Source: Ceratodon purpureus (lineage: Eukaryota; Streptophyta; Bryopsida; Pseudoditrichales; Ditrichaceae). Taken from it: a DNA stretch of 64,000 nt. Under the pieces are notes generated by a model. That model did not search any database and was not told where the DNA came from. It saw nothing but the letters and a program-made list of their open reading frames with translations. Numbering within the stretch: the stretch's first letter is position 1; every line of letters begins with the position of its first letter. Positions 1-11,149 of this stretch are shown here, in pieces. The stretch is from the NCBI GenBank assembly GCA_014871385.1, contig CM026426.1:98482861-98546860 (forward strand), written 5' to 3'. Made by a program: the position numbers and the translations under genes.

Positions 1-1073
1 TGCTGCAAATACCCCTTATGGACCCGGTCCATAATACAGATCAGTGCCCAAGCTAGCTTGGCCCTATGGGTGCGGAAGGCCTTAACACGGTCACGTGTTT
101 CCATGGGCATATCGGTTTGCTTGTGGATGTTACGGTTCTGAGTACCCTCACCGATATTTGAATTGAACCTGTTCAGAAAATTCTGCAGGCAATCCCCATT
201 CCACCAAAGCGTGTAGGCTTCCATCGTCCAGTCATTGACCGCAAAAAACTTAATAACGCCGGGATGGTCAATCCTGCAAACCATGGCTTCTATTGATGTC
301 TCGTACCGCTGCAGGGTCTCGTCAGGAGCCTTGGACATCTTCCCTGCAAAGACACAAGTCTCAGGTATGGTTTCCATGCCAACAATACGTAATTTTCGGA
401 CTTTACCATAACCGCCTTCCTTTGTGCCTGTCAGCGGAACCAACTTGACCCCTCTTCGAACTCCAACCAGTGCTCCCCACAAGTACTTCTCCATTGCGCT
501 TTTCAGCCCAGCTTCAAGCCATGGCCTCACCCTCGTCCGACTACTCGAGAATCTCGTGCACGAATCTTGGACATATTTGAGCTTCTCTATCTCCTCCTTC
601 TGTGCCCGCGAGTAGCCCTCCTTCTGCTTCTTGTTGACACACTCAAAGACATGCACAATGTTTGTAGTGTTTGTTGTTATTTGTTGCTCCATCCACTTAG
701 GGAAATGAAAGTAATGAATACAATCATTATATCTCTCGGAACTGTCCAGCTTCTTCTACAAATACTCTTCCAACTCAGTTTTCAAGTTCTTAATTCCGGT
801 CTCCCCCTTGTCAACGTATGTACGGGTAATCATCTCCCGTTTCCAACATTCGTACCACTCCAATGTTAGCACTCGAACGAAGTCCTGGTACCGCTGAGGT
901 GGGTAGTCCGGGTCCTTGTCATTTGCCCGTTTTCGGTTCTTCTTTCCCGATGAGCTTGATGATGGGTTTGAGCCTGTATGAGATGGTGTTGTGAAGGTTG
1001 CCACCACCTCATCTACAGGAGCATCAAGATCTAAGTAGGCGGGACGTCTCCTGGATCCACGAGAGACCGACAT
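1..1073 (-). pseudogene. Protein-kinase-like gene, 3' part beyond the window edge
   Basis: The first ATG at 1073 opens a basic, Ser-rich N-terminus (MSVSRGSRRRP) with a nuclear-signal-like KKNRKRA. Reading continues in one frame to base 1, apart from a single TAG at 756-758. The distal part looks like a protein kinase N-lobe: glycine loop GGYGKVRKLRI, a candidate ATP lysine in VFAGK, a Glu-bearing helix, an HPGVIKFF stretch where kinases have HPNIV, and an alpha-E-like LAWALICIMDRVHKGYL that would lead to the catalytic loop just outside the window. Without the HRD and DFG motifs, activity cannot be judged. It lies downstream of its own TATA and GC array and next to the hAT transposase, so it may be element cargo. 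Confidence 0.55.
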
Positions 1074-1247
1074 AGTTGGAATAATGAACTGGACACACAA
1101 TAGAAAAAAACAAAAGTTCCCCCCCACCCAATCTGGTTGCTCCCACTTCCTGCAGTTCCAAGCAGAGCACGTGGAGTCACGAGCTAGGACAAGGAGCCAC
1201 CTGGAAGAGGAGACTTTGAAAAGTAGAAAATAAGGGTTAAGGGGCGC

Positions 1248-1257
1248 CTTTTATGCT
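1248..1257 (-). promoter_or_regulatory. TATA-like box of the kinase-like gene
   Basis: The minus strand reads AGCATAAAAG about 175 bases before the ATG at 1073, directly downstream of a GC array. The same TATA-then-array layout recurs before the hAT gene and the RING-like gene. Confidence 0.4.
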
Positions 1258-1259
1258 CC

Positions 1260-1575
1260 CCTCGGATGATCGCGCCCGTAAGCGCGCGTACAGGGCCTCC
1301 ACACGCGCCCGTCCGCACGCGCCCGTCCACCGCGTGTGCGCGCCCGTGCCCATGTGCGCGTCCGTTAGTCCACATCGGGCGCGCCCGGCACCGCAGGCTC
1401 CCGTGTCCGCGTGCTCGCGCCCGTAACCTTGCGCGCGCCGGTTATCTGTACGCGCGAGCACGCTTCACGCGCCCGTGACCGTGCACGCGCCCGTCCCCGC
1501 GCACGCGCCCGACTCCGTGCACTCGCCCGCCTTCCTGTACGCGCCCATCCCTGTGCACGCGCCCGGATATGCAGC
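1260..1575. repeat. GC array 1 (GGGCGCG-type words)
   Basis: Many spaced copies of CGCGCCCGT and CGCGCCCG (GGGCGCG on the minus strand) are separated by 6-12 variable bases. The words run in the opposite orientation to those in arrays 2 to 5. Open frames across it are compositional shadows rich in Arg and Ala. It sits just upstream of the kinase-like gene's TATA box, so a promoter-upstream role is plausible. Confidence 0.65.
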
Positions 1576-1907
1576 GTTACATACACTGTACACGTTCGGT
1601 TACGGTATACTCGTATATTGAACAGAATACAAAAAAAGATCACTACGAAATTACTCAATGGAAATATATTAACCGCATTTAGCGCTGATAAAATAATACA
1701 GAGCACAACCATACAATTCCTTCGAGTGTGAGATAATGAACTAGGGTTGACTCTAAGTAACAGTATAAGTCCACGTAATAAGAAGGTGCTACCAAAAAAA
1801 AAAAAAAAAAACATTAAGAATAACATAGTATTTTTTTTGGGTTTTTAGCCGGTAGATTTTATGGTTAGATTTACTGCTACTTCATGCGCTAAAAAAGTGA
1901 CCACAGT

Positions 1908-4900
1908 CTAGACTATCCTTGCTTTGCGGGGCTTCTTCTTGCGTGAAGATTGTCTTTTCCGAGCCAAAGTGGACCCCAATTCGTGCCGGATTATCACATC
2001 TTCGTCATTAGGCGCCTCATCGCAATTCGGGTCTTCCTCGTCTTAGCGATCGTCGTCACCTTCATCCTCAGGATCACCGACCACTGGAGCTCGTACCTCT
2101 CCTTCCACCTCTGATGTAATATTGCGCACTTGCATGGAAACTTCATCGGTATCGCCATCTCTGGCACTTACTAGGCGCTTCATAGGCCTCTTCTTTCCGG
2201 AATTACCGATGGCTGTGATGCCATCTTCACTGATTACGCGTGTGCGAACAACCCCAGTTCCAGAAGATGCCCCCCCTTCAGTGTACCCTGTATAGAATGG
2301 CAGGGGATCAGGTCCGGTTCTTTTGCTTGACTTTCGTGTTCCTCCACGGGGTTCTTGTGATGGTGGTTTCCTAAGAATCTTGTCTGTCGACTTCTTCGCA
2401 CCACGTTGGGCCACATTTTGTAGGGCGTAGTCTATAGCTGGCGCCACGGCGACTTGGTTGGCGGTGAAGGCACCACGCCGACTACCACCAGCTCGATTGA
2501 GTGGAGGCCTCGCCGCTGCAGATGATCTAAGGAGTCGAGCTATTTTTGCGCCCATTGAACCCCTGGGCCTCCGAGCCAGGCCTCCATCCATGATTGTATC
2601 TGGTTCGTTAGCCCTCATATCAGTGGGTTGCCATGGAGGCACAGTCCGTGCGGGGATTGCGTGAACGGTCCTTCTCTCCTCAGCAGGAGGAATCTCTTGA
2701 AGCAAGCTTGAGTCTCCTTGAGCCGGAACGGTTCCCCAGTTGCCCTCCCCACTAACGAGGCCGGTCCAATGAGGTCCATCTGCAGCCCGTCCATGACTTC
2801 CATCACCCCCTTCGTCATTGTCCTCGTCATCATCGCCAGCATGGATATCGTTTCCAAGATGGTCCTTGCTGGACGAATCATCCGCAACCCCGTCATATTT
2901 CTTGGGATTGATATGGACTGGAATAGCATCTTCTTGGTCACATGTGTCTCTTCCTTCTGCATTAGCCGCTTCATCAAATACCGGGAGTGTGGGTAATTCG
3001 TCTCCATAGATGTTCATGTCCGGGTTTCCCTGGTTATATTCTGGTTCATTGTTGAAGTCGTACGCATCACCGTTATCATCGTGGTTGTTGAGGTCACGAG
3101 GATTCTTGCGGTTAGCGTCATCGCGCCCGTTGCCATTACCGTCGTTCTGCCCATTCGTGTTAACGTCGTCGTTATCATGTCCCCTGACATCATCATCCCC
3201 ACCGTCTGCGTGGTCAACTGGTATGTAATGATCGTCGTCATCTCCGTCCTCTTCGCTTGGATCTCTCTCCGGATCTGACTCCTCTGACCATGCATTGTTC
3301 TCGTACCATCTGAGGGGGTTGGGCTTTGGGCGTTCGCGGAGGAGTCTGCTATTCGTATAAATGTACACCAAGGCCTCAGACTTCTCCAACCCCAGGCGGT
3401 TGCGTACCTTGTTGTGGACAAACGAATACATGCTCCAATTCCGTTCACACGATGAGGCGGAGCAGACCTGAGATAAAATGCGCTTCGCAATGACTGCCAA
3501 TGGTCCCCCTCCAATCCTCTGCCACCATTGATGGGGTTCCAGATTCAAACCTCTGATATCGATGGTCACTTCGGGGCTGTAAGGGCCACGTCCCTCGTCG
3601 AACTTGATCATCTCTTTCATAAGATCGGCAAATGGAATTCTCATTTGCCCACCCACCTGACGAAACACCTGATTGAGAGCCGCCTTCGCTTCTCCTATGG
3701 CTTGTAAGCCCTTATGCGTTTTGGTCCAAGGGTTCAAGAGCGCCGCGGCATAATGAAGATCGGTGTGCATCATGTCCCATCTACGGTCGAATGGCATCTC
3801 CATCCTTGTTGCCGTGACTGGTGGGAAAAAGCAAGGGTGTCCTCAGAGACTGTACACGTGATCCTTTAGGTTGCTCATTGTAACCCATGCCTTGCCCATT
3901 TGGGGCTGGTTACCATCGAACATTCTGAGAGCAACCAGGGCTGGTTTCACCAGGTGCTTGAAGTTGTCACACTGATAAGAGAACCCATCATCACGAATTG
4001 TTTGACGCACTAGGCTTGCGCGTGCATGATTACGCTTCCCCTCGGTTTGGTTGAATAAACCGTCGACATAATCGACCACTCCGCTGCCATGACCACTTGC
4101 TCCAAAGCAAATTTAACCTCCATAAGGCGCCCTATCATCAGATAGTTACAAGCGAATCTGGTTTTAGCGGGAACCACCAAGGACAACTTGGGTTCAAATT
4201 TGCGGAAAAGGGCCATGGGAACATGATGTCTCCGAATGTAATGACACACGTGTTTAGCCTTGGCGACCAAATCCTTCACAAAGAGTTCCTTGCCCCAGTC
4301 CTCCATAAGAAGATCTAGAATATGGGCACAACAGCCCTACTTGTACATGTGAGGATACTCCACTAGGATATTATCCATGGCGCCAAGCATGTTGCTTGCA
4401 CTGTCCGTACAAATCTGGACAACATTCTGAGGGCCAATTTCTTGAATATATTTCTTCATCTCCCCCGCAATGTATCCCATTGACTTCTTCTCGCCAGTCG
4501 TATCAACAGACCCAAGAAATACATCGCCTGCCGGACATACTAGCATGACATTCATCAACGGTCGGCGATTCACATTATCCCAACCATCGGAGAAAATGGT
4601 AGCCCCGTATAACTCGGTCAAGGTTTTCGTACGTTCATCAATCTTTGCCTTGATTAACTTTTTTTTTTTCTTGATGTGCGTTGTTCGCATCGCGTCATAG
4701 GAAGGAGGACCGTAGTTAAATCCGGCAGCCGCGGTTGTGCTCACCGCCTTAATAAATGCTGGGTGCTTGGCCACGTTGAATGCGACGTTGGCTTCGTAAA
4801 AGAAGGATGACCACAACATGTCCAGCTCCTTTCGCTTGGCGATCTGGAGTGCTTCACTCATGTCCTGTTGCCGCAAGCTCCTAGTGGTATTCGAACCGGC

Positions 4901-5353
4901 CCTACTAGGTGCAGCACTAGAGACATTTCGGTCCTCTTCGGTATCATTATACGAGGGTTCGGATCCACCGTACAGAGTGCCGTGTGTAGAAGCACTGGAA
5001 CATGGACGTTGAACTGACGCGGGGTACATTGGCCTCATACCATCCATCTCCTCCTGTGTCAAAGGGCCGGGAATCTTCCCACCGCAAAACTGAAATTTCC
5101 TCTTCACTACGGTAGGTGCCTTTAAGCAAACCCTCGAGAGATTGGACTGGTCCCAACCATAATGCTGAAAGCACCTAGACTTCACGTACAAAAACCTGGT
5201 CCTGCAATACACATATTGGGCTACCTTATGTGACAGTGACCCTTCCTGGAGCTTGACCGTAAACCATGGTGCCCACTCTCTCGTACCTAGTCTCGGAATG
5301 GCTCTAGCCGGAGCAACCACTCCAACCGGTTCAACCGCTTCAACCGGTTCCAT
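1908..5353 (-). pseudogene. hAT-superfamily transposase with long acidic C-terminal extension
   Basis: It would cut and paste a hAT DNA transposon. The ATG at 5353 follows a clear TATA box. The N-terminal third has a Cys/His-bearing, BED-like stretch (FQHYGWDQ, CGGKIPG). Next come the first catalytic Asp in TIFSDGWDNV, a second in ICTDSASNML, the CCAHILDL motif, and the C-terminal dimerisation region with the catalytic-type Glu in SSCERNWS and the VRNRLGLEKSEALVYI helix. Beyond the usual hAT end lie more than 400 extra residues, mostly Asp/Asn/Gly-rich. A basic KRKQ/KKKPRKAR-like tail lies just past the stop at 2043, in the same frame, ending at 1908. There is a TAG at 4337, a frame change near 4080, another stop near 3843 and the TAA at 2043: largely complete but not translatable as it stands. 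Confidence 0.85.
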
Positions 5354-5596
5354 AGTGAATGATTAGGGAAGTCTCCGGACTAATAGGACCGGTAGAACCA
5401 AAAGATTATTATTTGATATAACTTAGTGTGTCTGAAAAGTGCTTGACACATTGATTTATGGAGAGAAGAATTTTTACATTCCCCCCACCCAAACCAAGTG
5501 TCTCCCCAAGCTAACAGTTTCAAGCAAGGAGCCCTCAAGGAGACCCAGGACATGAAACACGCAAGGAGGTAAGGTGAATGTCAAATCAAGGGGGCA

Positions 5597-5605
5597 GTTT
5601 ATATA
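5597..5605 (-). promoter_or_regulatory. TATA box of the hAT transposase gene
   Basis: The minus strand reads GTATATAAAC about 245 bases before the ATG at 5353. It lies at the exact edge of GC array 2. Confidence 0.6.
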
Positions 5606-5965
5606 CTGCCGCCCTCGACCGGGCGAGTACTGTCCGGACGGGCGCGACCGAACGGGCGCGCGCGCACCAGGGGATCGGGCGCGCTCCGCTGCGAACAAGC
5701 GGGCGCAAGTGGGTGCGCGCGATTGCAGGCGCGCGTGGCGGAGCTCGCGCGCGCGCGCGCACGGGGCGTAGTTGGGGACGGGCGCGAATAGGCGCGCGCG
5801 ATCGCTTGCGCGCGGACGGTTGGGCGCGAGCAGGGCGCGCGCAGTTGGGCGCGCACGCGTACTTGAGGGCGCGGGCGCGCGTGTGGGCAGGTTCAATGGA
5901 ACGACCGCGGACGCGATCGCGCGGGCGCCTGCAGGCGCGGACGGACGGGCGCGATCAAACAGGCG
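5606..5965. repeat. GC array 2
   Basis: This is a dense run of GGGCGCG, GCGCGCG and GGGCGCGAGCA words on the plus strand with short variable spacers. It lies directly upstream of the hAT promoter. Long alternating CG tracts could adopt Z-DNA, which is an inference. The open frames across it encode only Arg/Ala-rich shadows. Confidence 0.65.
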
Positions 5966-6104
5966 CGTAGTGAAGTTTAAAAGTCGGAAGTTCCAAAAAA
6001 ATAAAAATAAGAAAAGTTCAGGGAGAGAATGGATTACACAGAAATGTAATACATTAGTATGGGAGATTGGAGTAACCAAAGGAAAAAAAAAATAAAAAAA
6101 AATT

Positions 6105-6462
6105 AAAGAGCGTAGGAGTATTGAATAAAAATAGGGCGGGAGGATGGGGGAGAGGCGGAATTATAAAAATGAACGGACGAAATGAGAGAATGAATTAAAT
6201 GAAAGCGAAGTGTTTAAAGAAGGGGAAAAAAAAATAAAAAACATTTTAAAGAGCGTAGGAGTATTGAATAAAAATAAGGCGGGAGGATGGGAGAGTGGTG
6301 GAATTATAAAAATGAATGGACGAAATGAGAGAATGAATTAAATGAAAGCGAAGTGTTCAAAGAAGGGGAAAAAAAAATAAAAAACATATTAAAGAGGGTA
6401 GGAGTATTGGATAAAAATAAGGCGGGATGATGGGGGAGAGGTGGAATTATAAAACTTATTTG
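6105..6462. repeat. A-rich tandem repeat, 143-bp period, about 2.5 copies
   Basis: The unit starts with AAAGAGCGTAGGAGTATTG, includes AATGAGAGAATGAATTAAATG and ends in an A-run. Starts at 6105, 6248 and 6391 give a 143-base period. The copies differ by a few substitutions. The unit separates GC arrays 2 and 3. Confidence 0.8.
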
Positions 6463-6464
6463 AG

Positions 6465-7045
6465 GTGCTCGGGCGCGTGCAAAACGGGCGCGAGCACTGA
6501 TGGGCGCGAGCGCGTGCGGGCGCGTGCAAATGGAAAGAAGGAGTTCGGGGGGAGAATTTAGTTCCATGATACGGTTGCAGTGCTCGCGCGCGAGTATTGA
6601 CGGGCGAGAGCAGTGGGGCGCGTGCAAGATCGGGCGCGAGCGGAACGCGGGTGACATTGTGGGGGGAGAATGAGTTCCTGAATTTGGTATTCGTGCGCGC
6701 GCGGTTGGTTTGACGGGCGCAATCAGGATGCGCGCGTGCAAATGGAAAAGGGAGTTTGGGGAGAAAAAATAGTTCCATGATAAGGTTGCAGTGCTCGCGC
6801 GCGTGCAATGTCGGGCGCGAGCAGTCGGGCGCGTGCAAAATTGGGCGCGAGCGGAACGACGGAGACACCGTGGGGTGTTCCACATTTCGGTATCCGTTCG
6901 TGCGCTGTTGGTGCGACGGGCGCGAGCAGTTCGCGCGCGCGCGTACGGGCGCAATCCTGAGTTTACTCTCGCTGGGGGAAGGTTTGCGCGCGCGCAGGTA
7001 CGCACACTACGGGCGCGCGCAAACGCGCGCGTGCATGCGGGCGGG
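6465..7045. repeat. GC array 3 with a 212-bp higher-order duplication
   Basis: GGGCGCGAGC and GGGCGCGTGCAA words recur through the block. A larger unit beginning GTGCAAATGGAAA starts at 6524 and again at 6736, so a segment of about 212 bp was duplicated in tandem. Unlike arrays 1, 2 and 4 it has no open gene immediately downstream on the minus strand, so it may be a promoter whose gene has been lost. Confidence 0.6.
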
Positions 7046-7461
7046 TTCAGAGTTCAAATCCACGTAACATAAAATTCAATCTATAAGTTAAATACACTTA
7101 CAATAACTTCAGTTTTCTTACCGTGACTTAAATCCACTGAACATATTAAACATTTTGGTGTTCAACAGAGATATTTATACACTTATCATACGATGGTAGG
7201 AGGAGAGACAACGGGCGGAATGAATAACATGATTGGCAATCAAAAAAAGGGAGGCCAATGTATTATGTAGGGAGAATAAAAGCGTCTTGGGAACCACGCA
7301 AAGATTTCGGAAAGAAAATTATCATCCATTGTATGAGTTTAACAAACATTAAACATGTGAATGTAATCCTAAACCTATCCAATTCCCTATGCCTTCTACA
7401 TGTATTTATATTCCGATATCTTTTTACATAACGTGGTCTTCACTCATGGATCTCCACGACG
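7046..7461. other. AT-rich spacer, no gene seen
   Basis: This is non-coding sequence between GC array 3 and the 3' end of the RING-like gene. It probably includes that gene's 3' untranslated region. No repeat or RNA signal was recognised. Confidence 0.5.
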
Positions 7462-9962
7462 TCACGTGCCCGGTGCAGAGGAACTCGATCCACCCTCATC
7501 GTGTCGTGCACGAGAGCTACCGGCTGCACTACTTTCTGCTCCATCGTTAGCGATGAGTTTCCGCTTCGCAAAACGGGTTCTCTTTGCTATGCCATCTCCT
7601 CCAAGCATTGCTTCCATGAAGTTGTTGTTGCGCATCCAACGGAGCACTGTTACGGAGTATGTTGCGCATATAGAAATCCACAGCTTGAGATTTGAACAAT
7701 ACATCCCATTCAGATTCCGCGGTTTGTAACTCATTAACGATCTCGAGATCCTGTTCAGTTATGTCGTGCAACTCCTTGCGCTGATCCGCAACCAACTTCC
7801 CTTTGGAATTCCACTTAAATCCAAGAGGATGGGGGCCGTACTGGAATGTACGAGTTTGAATATCCCAGTGCCCATGTAGCACTTGGTAGAAGAAATTCCT
7901 CCTTCCCTCGAGTTCGTCCTCCGTCCCGCCGTTGATGGGTTCGTGGCAGATCCTTACAATCTCCGCAGGATCCTGGTCCCACCTCCACTGATCGCTCATT
8001 TTTTTAACATAAGACTGGTGCATTCCCGTAAGCCAATTCCAAATCAAGTCCTCACCCCACTTGTCCGGAAAGTCAGGAGTATTTTCCTTATTTTGCTCCC
8101 AATGCGGTGGCATCCAGGTCGCTAAGCCGAACTGCTCATAAAAACGCTTGTGTAAGGGGGCCTTACATATTGCACACCAACGACGTATCAAGGCATGGGA
8201 AATCAAGCATTGTGGATGATACATGCAGTGACAAGATCCCAATGACCAGCCCCCTCTGGCCCAAATGGATTGTAACAAACGGGACACTTGGTCCCATCCA
8301 ACACATACTTCTGTGGATTGGGCCAGAGCAATCTTGGCTGGGCAGTACTATTCTCAGGGATCTTTTCATTAGATCTGGCAATCTTGTACTCCCACTCCAA
8401 CTGCGTCCAATCTATTTCCTTACCAATCATCGGTATGTCGTCAAGGAACATTTCATCTGGATCTGCCCACTTGGTAAGTCCGAAATATCTCTTGGAGTTA
8501 AGCTGGAGGTAGTCGCGGTCAATCCTCTTGAACTCACTGTACATCTGTCTATGACGGTCAACGTTCATGATGCATGCAATCTTCCATTGGTAGTACTGTC
8601 TGCTCATCTGGATCAGATACTTTCTGAGCATCCCGTTGGTAGCTTGCAATTCGGAGACAGTGGGTACCGATGGCTGTTGAAATCCCAAAGAGTCCTCCGT
8701 CTCTTGAGAATCCACAAACATGATTTGCCGCTAGGGGGGTGCATCACTTGACTTGATGACGCGAATGGGATGATTGGCTTACGGGGAACTCACACCGGGG
8801 TATCTTCCAGGAGACCGTGCGTGGCCGATTCAATGATGGCATTCACGTTGTCCTCGTTCATTCCAGGGCTACCAGGGATTGGAGCTTGGCTTGCCTCGGG
8901 TACGTAAGTCAGAGTCTTCGCAGATCTAAGTTGCGAAATCTCTTCATTCTGCTTCCGTATAATCTCATTCATCCTATCAGCTTCTTCGTAGAAGTTCTGG
9001 ATAGTCTTCTCCATCTCAGAAATTATTGCATTTTTTCCTTCAAGCTCCTTCTGCAATGCATCGCCTTGCGGGCCCTGGGCATCAGCGGCGGCTATTGTAG
9101 CCTCCAACTCATCTGCAAACCCAGTGTCATCATCTTCCATTACATCGCTCGGGCCCGCAATCTGTGGATTCAGTACATGAGGAGCAACATCAACATTGCT
9201 CGGGCCCCCGACGATTGCTAGAGGAGCCTGATGAGGAATACCCGGTCTAGTAGGATATGCAGGCGGTGCACGATTCCTCGTCGACAAACACGCAGCTATC
9301 TCAGGATCCTTCTTTTTTAACCGTGTGATTCTAGCACTAGTCGCTGCTCTTGTTTGTGACTGAGGGGGACGGTCTATTGTACCATCAGAATCATTATCCG
9401 CTTCTGAGTCACTCCAATCAACAGGCGCATGATCCTCAGGATCATCCAAGTATTCCCTGTCATGATCTGGAAATTTTAGGACCCCTGTAGGTATCACCAT
9501 CTCTCGTGGACGCTGCTGGACGCTAGGAGTCAACCGTATGGTCCTCCAATCCACCTGCCTTTGAAGCATTACCTTGGCATATACCATTCTACAAATAAAG
9601 AGCGGAACCTCGTTTCTATCGTTCATCGCTCGGTTGTATAGAACCTGCCACACCTCCAAACACCGCCTCCCGAACTGACGGTTCTTGCAAAATCTCATGT
9701 TCGCCTTGTTTGAAGTACGATTTTTATTATGGCGGTGCAACGGGAATAACTTCCCAATGTGGCACCATTCAATGAATTGTTCACACGTTGCTAGACTCCA
9801 CGGTTGCGGTGCAGCTTCCCACCCTCTGAATGCTAGCTTTGCAGGATTCATTAAGACGTGAACTCTCTTATTTTGGAGGGTTCCATGCCTGACCCGTCCT
9901 GCATCCTTCAGCATTTTCCTCTGCTCTGCCGCCGTGGGCTGATCAGGTCCTCGCCGTTCCAT
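7462..9962 (-). pseudogene. Coiled-coil / RING-like zinc-finger protein gene
   Basis: The ATG at 9962 (MERRGPDQ) opens a protein of about 830 residues. The first part is basic and Trp-rich, then acidic, with a clear coiled coil just before 8796 (EMEKTIQNFYEEADRMNEII). A likely 65-base intron (8731-8795, GTGTGAG to CCCTAG) joins it in phase to MFVDSQETEDS. The second part carries a RING-like metal cluster near 8200-8270: CPVC, then CHCMYHPQC, SH and CAIC. The C-terminus has a basic KRTRFAKRK and a Ser-rich end. RING-like proteins often act as ubiquitin ligases, but no substrate can be inferred. Two frame changes, one in a G-run inside the RING-like part near 8245 and one near 7600, make it a pseudogene or reflect sequence errors. 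Confidence 0.55.
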
Positions 9963-10234
9963 AGCTGCTCGAGGTAGACCGTTCTTCGAAGTCTTCCAAA
10001 AGTGCAAAATTAAAAGCCTACGACTACCCCAAAACCTCAATCACATTAACAAATTATAAACATTTACAAAATTCTCAAATGTACCAGAAAAACACCATAG
10101 AGTTCTGGAGAACTAAAGCAAAGACACGTGTCAGAGTGCTGGGACCCACCTGAGTACCATGCAATCAGCTACCCGGGGCTATTGAAGGCAAGGTGCTCAA
10201 AGGGGGGGAGTGCAAAATGAGGGGGCAAATCGCC

Positions 10235-10243
10235 CTTTTATAG
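10235..10243 (-). promoter_or_regulatory. TATA box of the RING-like gene
   Basis: The minus strand reads CTATAAAAG at the edge of GC array 4, about 275 bases before the ATG at 9962. A close relative of the segment 10165-10250 recurs at 29745-29840. Confidence 0.6.
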
Positions 10244-10244
10244 T

Positions 10245-10582
10245 CACGGGCGCCAGTGAACGGGTGCGAACATCCTGCTACGGGCGCGAGCAGAAACCCC
10301 ACGGGCGCGCGCGGGCACCGATGGCGGGGTTTCGGCCGTGTATACCTCCGCGGCCGCGCGGGTTTCAACGGGCGCGAGCAGTTCCGTGGCGGGTATATGA
10401 CGCACGCGAGCGGGTAGCGACCCGGTCGTCGTGGGGCGCGCGCGGGCGTCGTCCGGGTACCTAAGCGGCGCGCGCGCGGACGTCGATGCGGGCGTGCGGA
10501 TATTATTCGGGCGCGATCCGAATTGCACGGGCACGAACGCTGGATGGACGGGCGCGAGCACTGGTCCAAGACGGGCGCCACC
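10245..10582. repeat. GC array 4
   Basis: GGGCGCGAGCAG, GGGCGCGCGC and GGGCGCGAAC words run along the plus strand, directly upstream of the CTATAAAAG box. The array closes with GGGCGCCACC, as does array 5 at 30155-30165. Confidence 0.65.
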
Positions 10583-10703
10583 ACAAACTAGAACATTGTT
10601 AAAAATCAGAGTAATCAAAGAGAACTATCAAATTCAGAGTTAAAAAAAAATACTCTATTTATTTTGAAAATTTATCACTTCATTGTAATGTCAATTACAG
10701 TGC

Positions 10704-11098
10704 CATGCACTCTAGGTACCGGTCCTCTAGGTCTTTCAAGTGCGTCTCGAAATGGTTTGTTTGAGCACTAGAGACAATATTGGGGACACAAAGTATTGCC
10801 ATCTCCTTCTTCAGTTCTTTGATGAGATCGCCAATCTCACAGTCAAGTTTTTGACAGTCGCTTGGGTTGCCAACTGCTCTTCAGTGGTTGGAGGCAGAGG
10901 GCGTCCATTCTCTGCGTAGGCCACCAATTTGTCATGGCGAGAGATCCAATCCTCGAAGAACTTAATCAGTTGACGGAGTCGCTCCAGCATTGACCAAATA
11001 ACTGTGTCCGTTCGCTGTGCAGTGCCCGGTTGGGTGGCACCATTCGTTACACTCATGTACGACTTGATTTGTTGGCAATTGCACGCGTTGGAATTCAT
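10704..11098 (-). pseudogene. Short coiled-coil protein, unrecognised
   Basis: The ATG at 11098 opens MNSNACNCQQIKSYM and runs through amphipathic, Leu/Arg-rich helices (WSMLERLRQLIKFFEDWISRH). Near 10850 the open frame changes by one base. The second frame continues with KLDCEIGDLIKELKKEM and ends in LKDLEDRYLECMAL at a stop at 10704, so the intact protein would be about 130 residues. It resembles small helical accessory proteins, but no family is recognised. It lies closest to the presumed right end of the large element, so its promoter would have to lie in the terminal repeat. Confidence 0.4.
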
Positions 11099-11149
11099 GT
11101 TGGACGGTACAAAAATTGTTGAGAAACCCACCGTAACACTAAGCAATGG

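Noticed and set aside
5578-5970. Long open frames on both strands across the GC arrays
   Set aside because: Products are Arg/Ala/Pro repeats in every frame, the expected result of CG-rich composition without stops, and they overlap promoter arrays.
6304-7005. 233-codon minus-strand frame in array 3
   Set aside because: The translation follows the GC words and the A-rich tandem repeat; there is no balanced residue use and no domain.
7046-7070. GGTTCAGAGTTCAAATCC resembling a tRNA T-arm
   Set aside because: No acceptor, D-arm or anticodon arm could be folded around it.
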